A stretch of 64,000 nucleotides of DNA. Origin: Xiphydria camelus (lineage: Eukaryota > Arthropoda > Insecta > Hymenoptera > Xiphydriidae). Below, one piece after another: positions 9,293 through 24,200 of this stretch (positions within the stretch are counted from its first letter, which is position 1; each line of letters begins with the position of its first letter). The DNA lies in the NCBI GenBank assembly GCA_963678675.1, contig OY783195.1, positions 29,127,385 through 29,191,384 on the forward strand, in the 5' to 3' direction. The translations under genes were made by a program, and so were the position numbers. Below the pieces are notes generated by a model, which searched no databases, was not told the DNA's origin, and saw nothing but the letters and a program-made list of their open reading frames with translations.

Positions 9293-12200
9293 GTACGCCT
9301 CGCGATTCCGCGGTACCGCGATTTGAGTAGGGGGTAGTAAGAAGTACTTGGCTTGTGTTTACTTCTCCATAAATTTATCGGCAGCCCGTGCGAACGTACA
9401 CGGATGATTTTAACAATCATGTTCAATGTTTCGTCGACACGGGCAGTTAGAATCTCTCAAAATTATTAATCCTAGGGTTTTCTCGAACTACACTATGAGA
9501 GAAATAACTTGGTCAATTTGATCAAAATCCTGGAGATGATAACAAAACCGTTTGGTGAAATATGGACCATCCATCTCTTGAGTCAGATTGACGAATTTTT
9601 TGTTAAAATAATTAAACGTTTGGTTGGAGTAACTTGACATTTGGTTACGATACGCGTGTAACTAAATGCGTTTGGTCATTTTAACCTAATTACTCTTCTC
9701 AGTGTACCATTGCAACCGTATCGTCGTACCTGATAGCCCGGATAGATATAAATGGAGAATCGAGAAGTATTACACATATTCCCACCCCGTTCTTCCCCGC
9801 GAGGCAAAGCTCGCTCGTGACGAACGTACAAATACATACATATCTACCGCCGCGTTATTGGGATCAGCCAGACGCTTCATATGCACCGAGATAACGTCAG
9901 TCACGCGTGATCCGGAGGGAAGTTCCGCCATAGAATCCACCGCTCTAGAAATTGCAGCGGGCATTATGCCCGACGTGTAATAAAAACGAACCCGGAGAAA
10001 GGCTGAAAGAAGCGCATCCAGCGTTATCAGCGTACGCGCGTTCGCATGCGTAGATATCGGTCTCCGTCGACTCGACGACGCGAACGGGACTGCTCGCTCT
10101 TATTAGCCTTTCAGCGCATCCGGCGGGATGCTGCGGGCGATCTTAAGAATCCATTCGTCCTCGTTGGCTCACGTATCGATGTGTGCGACAAGGTACACGT
10201 GGGTTCCCGAGGACGAGGAGTCCACGAGACTCGAGGGACCGCGGCCGATACTTCCCCCCGTGCCGCCACCCCCGCCGCAGCCAGCGCAACCGCCCCGCAC
10301 GAAGCACGTGAGCTTCGCCAGATCGCACACCCTGACCTCGTTTGAGGTGCCGCGCACCAGGAGCCCCCCGAGGTCGTCTCACAATCAGGAACGTCTCATC
10401 GACTCGCAGCCGACGATCCAGGGCTCCGTTTCCTCCAGTTTGCCTCTGGCGCATCCCTATCGGCTGCGCTCGGCACGACTGACGAGCGTGGCCGACGGTC
10501 TGGTCACGCGGAGACGACGATACGCGCCGCCGCTGGACGCGCCCTTCGACGTCGCCGTGATGGAGAAGCCGCCGAAGCGCGGCGCGATGAAGACGCAGGC
10601 GACGCAAACGGAAGTTCCTCAGGTGGTGCGGGGCCGGGTGGCCCCCGTCACGCTCAGCCCCAGAACCATCCATCGGGTGAAGATGGTCTCGCAGGGCGCC
10701 CAGACGAACGGCTTCGCGAACGGCCGGAAGCTGACCAAGAGCTACTCGGAAGCGGGTCAGTTCGGCGCGCCTCTCGGCGCCGCCACGATGGGCGGTGCGC
10801 CCATGGGGAACGGGAAGGAGGAGGCGGAACACGAGCCGCTCCAGAGGACGCAGTCCGAGGAGCCGCCGAGGTCGCCGTTCATGATCACCACGCCACCGCG
10901 TTCTCCGTCCCTGAAAATGACGTTTCCCAGCGCGACGGAGCAGCAGGTGAACGGGGACGTGGAGCCTTCCGCACACGTGGTACGTTCGTCGCTGCGGCTC
11001 GCGCCCTCGATCGCGTTTGCCGGCCGATCGGAATCCGTCACGAGTCGTTCGCTCTTTTCAAGGTCGGTCGGAGGGAGATTCAGTTGGACGACGAGGAGAT
11101 TTTCATAGACTTTAAGCCGGCTCCGGTTTCGCCGGACGCTCGTGCCGTGCAAGGTCGGACTCCACGACCCTGCCGCAGGATGTTGCCCCTGCAGAAGACC
11201 CTGTCCGACGGAGAGATTCAGGTGGAGAGGCGAGAGTTGATCGGCGAGACCGGGGAACCGAGCTACCCCCACACGTGTAGACGGAATCATCAGGATCCCT
11301 GGAGCGGAACCATCCGAGCGCCCGCGCTCTTCTCCTCCACTCCCGAGGACCTTTCTCTGCTGAGGCTCACGCCGCCCAGTCAGGAGCATCCCGAGGAGGT
11401 GAGCAAGCGACACGCGGATGTGATACGAAGTGCGGGAGAAAGTGATCAGCCGGCTGAACGATATCTCGAATCCCAGGAGTTTCACGAGAACCTCATCCGC
11501 CGTGGACTCTTTCGCAAGCGAAGCGTTTCCCTCGAAGACGGCGTCCAAGGAGTCTCGACGAGCGAACCCTTGCTGCCGAGATCGCTGCCGACGTCGCCAA
11601 CGACGCCGGCCTCGGTATCAGGTCAGTGATGCGCGCGATGGCGCGTAAGGTGGGAGATCCACGTCGAAGTGTTTTCTCGCCCCCGCAGCAGGACCCCGAA
11701 AGATCAGCGAGGGCCCGAAGAGCGGCGCGACGAGTCATCACCTTCTGCCGAGCGCCGCCGGTGTCGTAACTTCGCCCTTCGCCTCGAGCGATTCCTTGGC
11801 GAACGATGCGACGAGGGACCACAGCGACGGGATCTGGAACGAATCGCAAGCGACCGTCCTGCAAGTCGACTCACTGGCGTTACTGACGCCGTCATCGCGG
11901 AGACGGCACCTTCTGCTGCTCCAGCATCAGCAACGATCCTCCATGGACACCGAGGCGCTGGACGTGGAGGACGAGATGGAGCCGCGTCCGCCGAGTCCGA
12001 GGATAAATCTCGAGCCCGCCTCCCCGGCAACGCTGACGCCGAGGTGAGTCGTTGGATGGCGATTTTTATGATAAGGGTGGGGTAGACGACCCGGTTTCCG
12101 TTTAACTTCAAACGCGATTATCTCAAAATGCAGTGGAGATACGTGAGAAATTAAAAGGAGCTTTTTTATAGCAGAGATCTAGACAAACATCTTTTACTGA

Positions 12201-15200
12201 AACTTTTTTTTTATATCTCCAGTTGTTCTCAAGATAATCGATGTTTAACTTGCACTTCGATCGGGGCGTTTATCCCACTTTTACTCTATCGCTGAGAGAA
12301 ATAATTATCAGTGTCAAAAAAACGTTTCTCGAATCAAGAATATATATGATGGTCTTATAAATTTGTAAGAATACAGATTCTTGATCGAAGAATATACTAT
12401 ATGTTCTTGATTCAAGTATACCATCGTGGGAACAAGAAATTCTTTCTGCGCAAAAAAAAACAATTAGTCGAGCCTGTCAAATATTTTCTCGCACGAAGAA
12501 AACCACGGCTTGGTCCTGAAATTATATAATATTGCGTTTTTGACTGAAGAATACATTTTTTTAGCACTAGCAATTATTTCTCTCAGCACATATAACAATT
12601 TCGAAGCATCCCATATGATTTTGACAAATCGTTCCCCCCTCTCTCTCTCTCTCTCCCTCACAGCGTCAAACCATTGTCAATGCTACCGATCAACGGTAGA
12701 CCGAGAAGCGGACTTCGCAGACGCAGCCCGGGTCCCTCGCTGTCGCAACCCCAATCGAGATCGTCGAGCGAATTCGCCCTGAACCTCGCCAGAACCGATT
12801 CCGGCGGTCGAACCAACACGGACGTGTCCGAGACCTCGACCACGGAAGATTACGTCACTGCCAACACGTCTACCGGTACCGGCACGACCACCGGTACCTC
12901 GGCCACTACCAGCTCTCGTTCTCGGCATCCCCAATTGCACTCCAACGCCGCACCCTCCGCGCCGGCGTCGACGACCGCCACGGCGGCCGACGGGAGCTCC
13001 TTCGAGAGCGCCAGCTCGATATACAGCCTGGCCAGGAGCGAGGTGAACTAATCAGTTTACGTCCACTCCCTTTCGGGCTATATAAAGTAAAAGCCCCGCG
13101 TGGATTTTCTCCGGCGATCATTTCCCGACGATTCGGGTTTACGAGTGCTTTACGGGGGGGACTCGTATTTAGCAGATAACGACCTTAACGAGGCGACGCC
13201 CGGGCCGAATCCTCCCTTCAACGATACCGGTACTCCGTCTGCCGAGCAAAACGCTCTTGAGAATATCTCGTGCCGACCTTTTTTTTTTATAACACCCTCT
13301 CAAATAAAAAATGTCTAGGATTCGAAAACCCAACTTGCACTGTAAAATATTCTGCGCTTTGGACCTATACAGACCACTTTTGGTATCAAATGACAATGGC
13401 GTAAGACTGAATGACATCAGATGTGGTACGTGTGTATAGGTCCACACCGGTGCGAAATGGTGTTAAAAATCCACTCGACTTTTTTACCGTATGTCACCAC
13501 AGGCCGTCGTCGAGGAGCCGTGCAGCCCTCCGGCGATCATCGAGGAGACGGAGGTCTCGCCCGCCTTGGAAGCCAGCGCCGGTCCACCTTCCCTCGCGCG
13601 ATCGGTGAGCAGCAGCAGCAGCTCCGGCAGCTACGACCTCGAGGACGCCATGCCCGACCCCGTTCAGCAACCTTACGCCACCGCGCCGCCGCTCAGCGGC
13701 CCAGCATCCGAAGCCGAGCTGGACCACGACGTGAGTGCGTTGTATCTTCGCCCTTTGATTCATCCCTCATTCCCCCCGTCGTACAAATGACGCGCTATCC
13801 AGGACGGTCGTCACTCCTCCTCCGGCGGCTACGCCGAATCGCCGCCCGATCCTTACGTCTGGACGGAAGAGGAGCGTCGGAAGAGGAAGAAAACCTTCAC
13901 CCTGGACTTTCCAGCTGGCGCCGAGGCGGGCTCCGAGCGCGCCGCGGATGCCGCGTCGGATAACAGGGACGCGAGTCCGACGCCCAGCCATCGACACCGC
14001 GTCAGAGGCAAGCCGATGACCACCAGGAGTCCCCATCGGAACAACAAGAGACGCGATTCCACCGCTCAGCAACAACAGCAGCAGCAGCAGCAGCATCAGC
14101 AGCTGATCAGGAGTCCGCAGAAGGAGGAGTGGAGGGAGCAGACCGAGGACGGCGGCCACGCGGCCACCTCGGACGACTCGAGCTGCGGCCATCATTATCA
14201 TCATCACCATCACCATCATCACCTGCACCGGGAGAGCGCGGAGAGCGCCGGACGTCACAGGCGCATCCGGGAGAGTCCGAGGAGGAAAACGAGCGGTTAC
14301 GTCTCCGCGAGGAGACGCAGTAACGAGGTGGGTCGACGTGACGAGGCTATAGAATCGATATCGCTTACGCGTGCACATGGAAAGAAAGGAATTGTACGAA
14401 TTACAGTTTGAGTAGCATTGAACTACTATTTTGTCCAGGAAGCTATACAGAATTCGATTTTTTTTACAAATATTTTTTAAAGATGTTGGATTATGACTTG
14501 TCAACACGTAGTCTCTGTCGTACTGAAATATATTTTTTAAAAACGACGCTTCGATGATATAATTATATCGTTGACCTTCGATGCACATTGTTTTTGCATC
14601 TTTTCCGTTTTATCTGGTCAAACAGTATTTTAATTCTTGCATTTTGAAACCTCCAAGTATGAGTTCTGCCATAACGCCTGTATTATACGAACTATCATCA
14701 TTTACGATTGAACATCTTACTGAAATGATCGTTTTGCGTACATGAAATATGACGCTAAATTAGAGTTTGTGCAAAAATCCAGATTTTTATTCAATATTAG
14801 CCACGGTGATCCGACCCTCCAACGTCCTTAATGCAAATTCGAAAAATGTAGACAAAATTATTTATCCCGAATTCTTCGATTTTTCTTTTTCGGCTTTATT
14901 CGAGCTGGAAAACATTTTTAAATACAGCTACATCAGCGTGTTATAAACCTATCTCTCTCGCACTCGTTGCTTAGAAAAAGTGCGTCTCTCTCTTGCGTTT
15001 CGTCGATAACGTCACAACGTTCTAGAGAGAATGTGCTTATATGTATGTAACTCAGCGAATAATTATTTTTTTCGGGCATTTTCTTCTTCGCGTGATATTA
15101 AGTACGTATTCAGATTACAAATTGAAGTTAAACATATGAATATTTTTTCACGATAAGACTGAATTACACAGCAATCAGGTGTTTTTCCTAGGGAACCGTT

Positions 15201-18200
15201 AGAAATTCCTGTGCAAACCGATATAACATCTAGATTCTCCAGTAGGTACTTGGCACGGTTGTAAACAGTAAATAGAAACGTGTCCTCCGTACGAATACTG
15301 AAAAATCAGCTCGAATCTCATCACCGCCGGATGAAGCGATAAACATTTGCTGTTTTCTTTTTTTCTCGTTCACCGAGAAATGTGTTTGACGCTCGAGAGC
15401 GAAGCTTACGGGGTCTATCGTCAGTGCGTGACCAAGAGCGGAGTGCGCGGCTGTGAAACCAACTATCTCGGTGGTGAAAAGTACCGAAAAGATACGCAAG
15501 CTTACTCGGACCGTCGTTTTATGTGTAGGATAAGAATGCGGCATTGACAGGTAGTCTTCCGCGAAGAAGATCACGCCCGGTCGAAGACGTCTGCAGCAGC
15601 CGCTTGAGCCCCGGACGGTACCAACGGAGTCCCGGTCACAACGGTCACACAACAGTCGTCGTCAAGTCTCCCAGCCCGGAAGCCAGGCTCAAGGCGTTGT
15701 CGGCCGAGTCATTGAGGTCAGTCAGCCCGGGAAGCGACAGCGTGTTCTACAGCGAATCGGCGGACCAGTCCTACGTCACTGCCAACCTCGAGCCTCTCGA
15801 CGCTAATCACTGTCACCACTGCGGCAGGGAGGTGAGTATGCTCGACTTTTATCGAAATAAAGAGCGACGATGCGAGTGTTCTTCTCGTTCAAGGTGTCCG
15901 AGGAGATAGTACAACCACCGGCGGGCTTCGCCGACTCCCCGGAGGGATACAGGACGAGCACGAAGCACGCCAGTCATCGGCTGTACAAGAAATTTGATAA
16001 GAGGTTCCGGTCGGAGGATCGCGGCGAGCGGAGGCACCATCGGAGCAGCGGCGGAAGATCGGACGTCAGGGCGAAATCCGAGGAGAGGAGTGGCAGGCCG
16101 AGTAGTCGGGGCTCTACGGACGACGGTTACAGGAAGAGGTTTCAGGCTAGGAGCACCGACGCCAGTATGGAGGTTCTGACGGGTTCGTTTTGTTTTTTTT
16201 TTATTTGATGATGAATAGGAATGAATACAATCTTCTACCCGAGAAAGCATCTCGCGAAAGTCAGAGAAGGGCAAGAAGTATTTGACATCGACGGAGTGGG
16301 AATAAATAATGCAGAGATAATACGAGGAAGCGAAGCAATTTTCGCTTATTCGTCGTTACTCGATCACACAGATTTCTTTGGCGATCGACAATCGTCACTA
16401 ACTCATGCTTTCAAGGTTCTAAATTCGAGATACCGAATTCGACGGATAAAATTCATGAAAAAGTGAAATTCGTCACGACGTGTAATTTGATAATCGAGAT
16501 TCGGGATAACGAATATCGATATGGAGTCAGCCAATAAAATTAACGGAAAAGTGCACCGCGTTGAAAGGATTTATAAATTCGCTATACATTTTCTATACAA
16601 AAGTACTATAAATAATTGAAAACAAGCGCAGTAAATGTGAGTCACTGTGAATTATTTGTAATTTTCGAAAAGAGTTTTGAACTTTACAGTTTTGCCGAAA
16701 GGATGATTAAATTTTGTTGCATTTAAAGTGATTTTTTAGTAAATTTCAATCAAATCTGTAGTAAATGTAATTGTTGCAATCGCGTATATTAATTTAACGG
16801 ATAAGCTTGCACGATAAAAACTTCACAAAAGTAACATGAAGTTTACTAAACAAAAATTTTCACCGTGCAGCTCACTTTTTTCACGAATATTAGCCAATTG
16901 ACGATATAAAAAGTCTTACGCGACACATGTCATGAATTTCGCCTCGCCACCCAGGCCGAGAAGACGAGGGTAGCTACGTGGAGCCCTACACGTCCGGCTG
17001 CTTCATCTACATCGGCGATCTGGAGGAGAGCTTCGTCTGGAAGCGACCCGAGAGCCGGGACGACGACGAGGACCTCGGCGCCGTGGGTGGGGCGAGGGAG
17101 CGCAGTAGCTCGCAGGACTCTACCGACAGCGAGCAAGCTTTCAGGAAGAAGTACCAAGCGGCGACGCACAGAATGGTCCACCGGAAGAGCAGCGGGGAGA
17201 TGTACAAGCGGATGCAGACGAACAGTTTCGGTGAGCCACTCGTTCGGTCTTCGCGCGAATGTTACGCATTTGTTCTCGCGTCTTTCTCGCGAGGAGAACG
17301 TGCCAAACCCACCGGCCTCTTCCGGTCCTTGCATAATCCACCGTCCGATTCTTCCCGCTGCCACAACAAACGCGGTGGACGCGCGTCATCGTCGACTTTC
17401 CATCTGTCCGGCCGTCGTGGCTATATATAACGATCGCTTCGAGAACCCGCGACATTCCGGCATTCCACGCACTCTTTTTTCCATCTCTCCCTCGGGCGAC
17501 TTCGAGAGAGCCGCGGGATTTGTCGATGGACACCGGCGACAGTTTTATACTGTAGCTCTTTCCGTCTCTTCTTTCTCTCGCACGTTTCTTTCTCTTTCTT
17601 TTTACCTTTGGTTACTCTTATTTATGTTTACTTTGTTTATTTTACTATAATAGTATTGTCTTTCTGGCTCTAGTCTTAATATTAACTGAGCTTGGCGGGA
17701 AATAGACGGTTTCTCTTTCTCCTTCTCTCTTACACTCTTCTTGTATTATTCGAAACATCCCAGATAGACTTGTACGATTGTCACGACATTCGTATAAATT
17801 ATGATAATTTATCGTTCTAAAGTCTACGTTTATTTTGCCGCACGAGTTTAGAGAAATAATTGTTCTTCGAAAAATGATTAGATTTATATTATAATGCGAT
17901 TTAAATTAATCGCTGTATTTGTCGCAGCAACGTATCTACGGAGAATTCTATATATATTTAATAAATATTTAGTATCTTATTTGTATCAATTTGAAAGCAT
18001 TTAAGGACATAAATATGCTTGCTTAATTATGACTCACAAAGCGCACAATCTCGAAGCATCAAACGAGCCGATACCACCTAAATTTGCTCTACAATTTACG
18101 TACATTTGTCTATCTGGGATGCTCGCAAAGATTCAACGCATTCTGTAACGCTCACGAAATTCTTCAGAGTCTAGAATTTCAAAAAAACGTTACAAGACTT

Positions 18201-21200
18201 GGAAACAATCCAGGAAAAATCAGGGGACTTGAATAATTTTCCGAAACTCCATTTAATTGCTTCATTTACTCGCTTTTACTTCGATCTACGGCCTCGAGAT
18301 TTGATCGAAACCCAATGTCGCCTCGCGAGCTCGAGAAAGGGGGCGGTAAACGCCTCCGATGTTCCACTTCTCGCGCAAATTCATCCACCGCGCTTCCAGC
18401 CCGCGACGATCCTTCGAATCCCCGCAGGAGCCGCAGTCCGGCGAACGGAGAGGAAACTTGGACGGAAGAACGCGCGCGCGCGCCTCGCTTCTGCGCGCGA
18501 TCCTCCCGTTTCTTTAAATAAGCTTCGCGTAATACTGCGCGGCTAAATATAAATCGCGCGGCGACGTAGCGCGCGGCGCGCCGAGCGAAATCTTCGTGAG
18601 GGGAGCTCGCCTCGGGGCGGCGAGGGACGGGAGGGTGGCACCGGTGGTGGGGAGGCGGGTTGACGGAGAGCTTTTGGCTACAGTCAGTGGGTCAGGGCGC
18701 CGAGTCGCATTCCACGAGGCCATTGGCTGAAAGCGCCGCCGTCGCAGTCGTCGCTCCGAAAAACCCTGCGGTTTACGTCGCGCTTCCTTCCCGGGCGTAT
18801 CGCCGACAAAAGTCCTCGCGATCTCGCGGCAGTGCGCGGTGCGGGAAAACGTTGCGCGCGGTGAGGCCGTGGCGCGCTGCAGCGGGACCCACGAGACGCC
18901 GCAAGCCGAGCGCTTCCGTCCTGCCGTTCTGCTGTCGGGTGGGAACATGGTGTGCGACGCAGCGGGCTCCGGCTGTCCCTCGGAGCTGGGGGAGGACGTG
19001 TCGCTGAAGCGTGCCCTCGAGGAGCTGCTCAAGTGCATGCTCAGGGTCTGGTGCAAGGAGGGCCAGGCGTTGAACAAATTGGGCGTCCCGACGCCCGGTA
19101 TAGATATTTCGTCCTCGTTCGCCGTCGGCGACCTTGAAAGACGGGGGGGTCGCAAATCGTTTTCCTCTGGTGCTGAACACGCGGAGGTGTGACCGCGCGT
19201 ACTTCTGGAGTCACGGATTCTGTCGCCGGTGACTCTTTAAAATGTCAGTTTTAAACGTATGCCGGCTGACGATCGATCGATTCTCATGCTTTCTTCGGCC
19301 GGGACGAACGCCGCCGTAGTTGACGAGAGCGTGAGAAAATTAATTGTTCACCGGTGAGTGAACCTTTAACACTAGATTTACCGCAGGCAGTCGATTCGAC
19401 TGGTGTCTTATTCAGAGTTCCATTCAACCTCGATTATTTCGTAACCCGTGAGGTTTCTGACAAAATTGGTAGAATACTTTTTTGTAGAGCACATTTCGGT
19501 CTACAAAAAAGTTCTATAGCAGTGTGGACGAAAAGTCCACGGATAACGAGATAATCACCCGCGGCAAAACGACCGTATTATAAAGCGCGACCATTCGGTA
19601 AATCTAGTGCTAAAGATGACGTTTTGAAGAGTCACCGGCAACGGAATCCGTGTCCCCGGGAGTGCGTCGGTGTAAACGGAGAAAAAAAAATAGCGACGGT
19701 TGTTGTCCGGACAGCGCTGGTTGCATTTAGCAATGAAAGGAATAATGAATGGCAGTGGTTGCTGTATAATGGAAACGCGAGAATGTCGAGTTGTACGGCG
19801 ACGGTTAACGCGCGAACACGACTTACTTGCGTTCCAACAGCGATCACCGCTATTCGGTACTCGATTTTGTGTAAAATATCTCAAGATAGCGATCATTACT
19901 GTTCGAGCAGCGCGACCACGGCTATTTTTATTTCTCCGTGTAGATTTGAAAGGCACAAGTGGAGCGGAGATCGATGGGGAGAAGAGCTCTTGGGGTGGAA
20001 AAAGAAATCGGGGTGCATCGATCTTTCTTCGTGCTATTCGTGCGATTCCGTCATAATTTTGCGTATCGCAAATTGATCTGTCGCTCGTCTCGCGCTCTAT
20101 CGTTGATAGGGGCCGCACGACGATAAGCGACGCTCCAAAAACGCGAAAAAAGACGTGACGTTTCCGAATTTACGCGGGGAACGCGACGCGACGGTCTTCA
20201 TCGTCGCCGAGGCGAGCTTACATAACGTAATCTAGGATAATTCGGATATTTTGAGAACCTGCGTGATGCGACGGAGGAGGGCGAGACGCAAAACGACGTT
20301 CGTCGATAAAGCGAACGTCTCGCGCCGCTGTAAATAATCTTTAATCTGGTTTTCAATTATTTTGAGAGCTCGAATATAAACGCGATCGCGCGGAGGTTAA
20401 TTTTACGCGTCTCAAGCGCCCGCCGTCTCAATCACTGCGCGGAAAAATCTCGCTTCATCGGCCGACACGGGCACGCGGCGTCCGATCGGCGCCCTCGAAA
20501 GATTCGCGGCGGCAGGATGAGCGATAGGATCCTCGATTTAAACCGAGGCCGCGTACGCGCTCCCTCCCTCCCTTCGAGCGGCGTGAATCGCTGCGCGAGA
20601 TGCGGCGAATTATTTCGCATCCGACACCTTTTACTTGGTCCACGGGAAGACTGGTAGGTACCGGTAAATCTTCCCGTGTTTACAATAAAAGACGTACGTA
20701 TAAGGGTTCTCGGATGTTCCTGCTGTACCGAAGAACAATTTCTATTCAGAAATTAGTCAATTGCAATGTAAACTACTACGATTTAGTGCTTCCAAAGGAA
20801 AAATGACTGGACCGCGTTGTAAACAATCAGGGAAGCGGTTTAATTGAATACGAACCCGATAGAAAAATTTATTTGAGATGAATAGGAATTTATTCACATC
20901 GAATAAAAAGTCTATTTGAATTAGATAGATGTTCTACCGGGTTCGCACTCGATTAAAAAGATGTGCAAAATATTTGTCAGATTGAAATAAACTTGTGTTC
21001 GATGTGAATAAATTCCTATTTATGTTAAATACATTTTTATATCGGGTTCATATTCAACTAGAGCTTTTCCTTCAAATGAAAACATCGGAAAATCCTTATG
21101 TATACATACCTATTTTATTGCAATTACGGTAAAATTTACCGGTATCGGTCTTTCCGTGTCGCATTTATTTTCGAAATTGGTCTCCCATTTCGTGTCGTTC

Positions 21201-24200
21201 ACCGCATTTTTATTACGCGTCCCTCTCGCGTCACTTCCTACCCTCCGATTCACTAATCTCGCGTCGACGATTTATGCATGCAACGGGCAACTTTCCTCGA
21301 TCGAGGCAACCCTGAAGCTAAACATCTTCCGGAACGTTTCGCTTCCCCATAGTCATACGCGTGAATGGGAAACGCTTCGTCCAAATCGGAAGCCGGCCAA
21401 GAGTCATTGGCATGACGAAGCGGCACGTGGTCAGCCCGATGCAACGCTGCAGCGTGGCGGCGACAAAATATTTCGAGCGCGGTTCGGCGAAACGCGCGCG
21501 ATTACGTGCCGCGAAGAGTCCGAGGATCGCGCCTTCCCCACCCTCTCGAAGCGGGTACAAAGCAGGGGCGCGCGCGAAATGCTTTTTTCCGCGATGACGC
21601 GCGAAAGCTGTAACGTAACCGCGGCTCCGAGTCGCGTAATGACGCAATTGGTTATTTATTTTCGAACGTTTCGCGCATCTTCCTCGCGAGTCGTCAATCC
21701 TCGCGCGCGAGCCTCTCGACTCGTTTTAAAAAAAGAAAGACGATCGGGCGTGAGATATGACGTAGCTATTTATATTATTCGCCAATGCCAGAGGGATTTT
21801 TCGGCGGATAGTTCATCTATTTTTATAGGAAAGAATGTTTCAACTCTAAGCCCTACACTGAGAAAAATAATTGCCGGTGCCAACACAATTTGTTCTTCAA
21901 TCAAAAACATGTTATAATTACAGGACGGTTTTCTTTCCGCGAGAAAATATTCGACAGGCTCGAATAATTGTTTTTTTTTTTTCGCGCAGGAAGAATTTTT
22001 CATCTCAACGAAGGTATTCTTGAGTCAAGAATATGTATTCCTCCACCAAGAATCTCTATATTCTCGAAAATGTGTAAAATCATTATGATCATAATTCAAG
22101 AAATATTTCTTTGACACCAGCAATTATTTCTCTCGCTGTATTTATCCAACAATTTAGTTTTCTCGTCGACATCATATATCGTTACACAATTTCGGGGCAC
22201 GCTAAACAACTCGATCCTCTTGCTCCCGGATTCGCAGAGAGCGACAAGAGGATAGTGGTGAGGCGCGAAGCCGGTGGCGAATTCGGCTTCCGGATTCATG
22301 GCTCGAGACCCGTCGTGGTCTCCGCTATCGAGCCGGACACGCCGGCGGAGAGTTCCGGCCTCGAGGTGGGCGACATCGTCATGTCGGTGAACGGAAGGAG
22401 CGTCATGGACGTGACGCACTCGGAGGTCGTGCGATTGGCGCACTCGGGTACCGATGTGCTCGAGCTGGAGGTGGCGCGGACCTGCAACATGCTCGCGCCC
22501 CGCATGACCAAGGAAGGCGCGAAGGAGAGCGTCCTGGAGGACGCACTGTTCTCCGGCTACCTGTGGAGGCGATCCGTCACTTCCGGCTCGGACAAGTGGG
22601 TCCGAAGATGGTTCGTCCTGCGACGCGACAACTGCCTTTACTACTACAAGACTGACGCGGTGAGGATTTCTCCGAGAATTTCGAAACTTTTCGCTTCCTA
22701 CCGACGTTTCGCGCCGGTACAGCGACTGCAGCAAAGGCTCCCCGTTGCAGGACTCACAGCCGGTGGGCGCCGTGATGCTGCTGAAGTACCAGGTGGAGCC
22801 GACGCCCGACTTACGATTGCACAGCTTCAGGATCGCGAAGCTGGGCGCCCCGACGCTTCACCTCGCGGCCGATATGGATGAGGCGGCCGCGCGATGGGGC
22901 ACGGTGATCAGAGAGGCCGTCGAGAAGAACGAACGAGTAAGTTTGATCTCTTGCTAACGCTTAAATTACTTTGATTGAAATACTTGATCCTCGCTCGGAA
23001 ATGTTTGCTCGATTCGGACCTACGAGAAAGTACATGAAAAGACTGATATCGGTAAATTGTGCTACCTATACGATAAAAGAGGTACACGTGAGAGTTCCTG
23101 GCTGTTTTTACCATGTGTGGTACAGTACTTTTTCGTTTAAAAATATTAGATCGTAATGATTCGCATTACAATTTACCGGTTTCCAGGGAAAAATTGCTCT
23201 TCGGCACAGTAAGAATATCCGAAAATCCTTATGCGTACCTCTCTTGCTGTAAATACAGTAAAATTTACTGGTATCAGTCCTTTCGTGCAGTTTCTCGGAG
23301 AAGGCGGACGATGCGCTGCGACTTCCATGGCTGCGTTTCAACGAGGCTTTAAATCGTAATGGTTTGACGAGACCTTTAGAGATGCGAGGACTCTAGCACT
23401 TACCTCGCTGCTCGTCCCCCGATAATTAAGCCCATTCCCAGCGGTCACTCGCAACGATTACGGCGCCGTACACGTATATCATGCGAGGGTAAACTTACTC
23501 GCCAGAGATTTCTCGAATTACTATTATCTCATTCATTATTAATTATTATTATTATTATCATCGTTATTGTTATTATTCATTATCAATGAATTTTTTGCCT
23601 ATATCGATATAAAACTTTATTGTAGATAGGAACTTAATCTTCGAAAAAGTATTACACAAATATGAGCCAAAAGCTCATAGGCAAAGAGATAATAGCGATT
23701 GAAGTTTCTTTCCTGGCGAGTAAACTCAAAGAAATAATTGCTGCTGTCAAAAAAACTATTTCTTGAATCAATGGATCTTATAAATTTTTAAGAATACAAA
23801 TTCTTGATCAAAGAATATATACATTCTTGATTCCAGAATACAGTCATACGAACGAGAAATTCTTTCTGCGCAAAAAACAAAAACAATTACTCGAGCCTAT
23901 CAAATATTTTTTTGCACGAAGAAAATCACTGCTCTTTATCCTGAAATTATATCAATTATTTTTGATCGAGGAAAACATTTTGTCGCCACCAGCAATTATT
24001 CCTCTCGGTGTAAGTTTAGCCTCACGTGGTGCGTATACCTACAATGTATAGTGCCTCCGAAAGGGAGACGAAGTAGAAATCGAGAAAAAGAGCAACGCGG
24101 AGCGGAGAAAAGGAGGCGCGAGTCGACACGTTCGCCAGGCTCCGTTGCACCGCTGTCACTTCACGTTCGGTTTTACGCGCGCGCGCAGGGCGACACGTGG

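Noticed and set aside
10143..10976. Minus-strand frame of 277 codons
   Set aside because: It mirrors coding exon 2 of the PDZ-PH gene. The plus frame has matching splice phases on both sides.
13767..14588. Minus-strand frame of 273 codons
   Set aside because: It is the reverse of PDZ-PH coding exon 7 and reflects that exon's composition.
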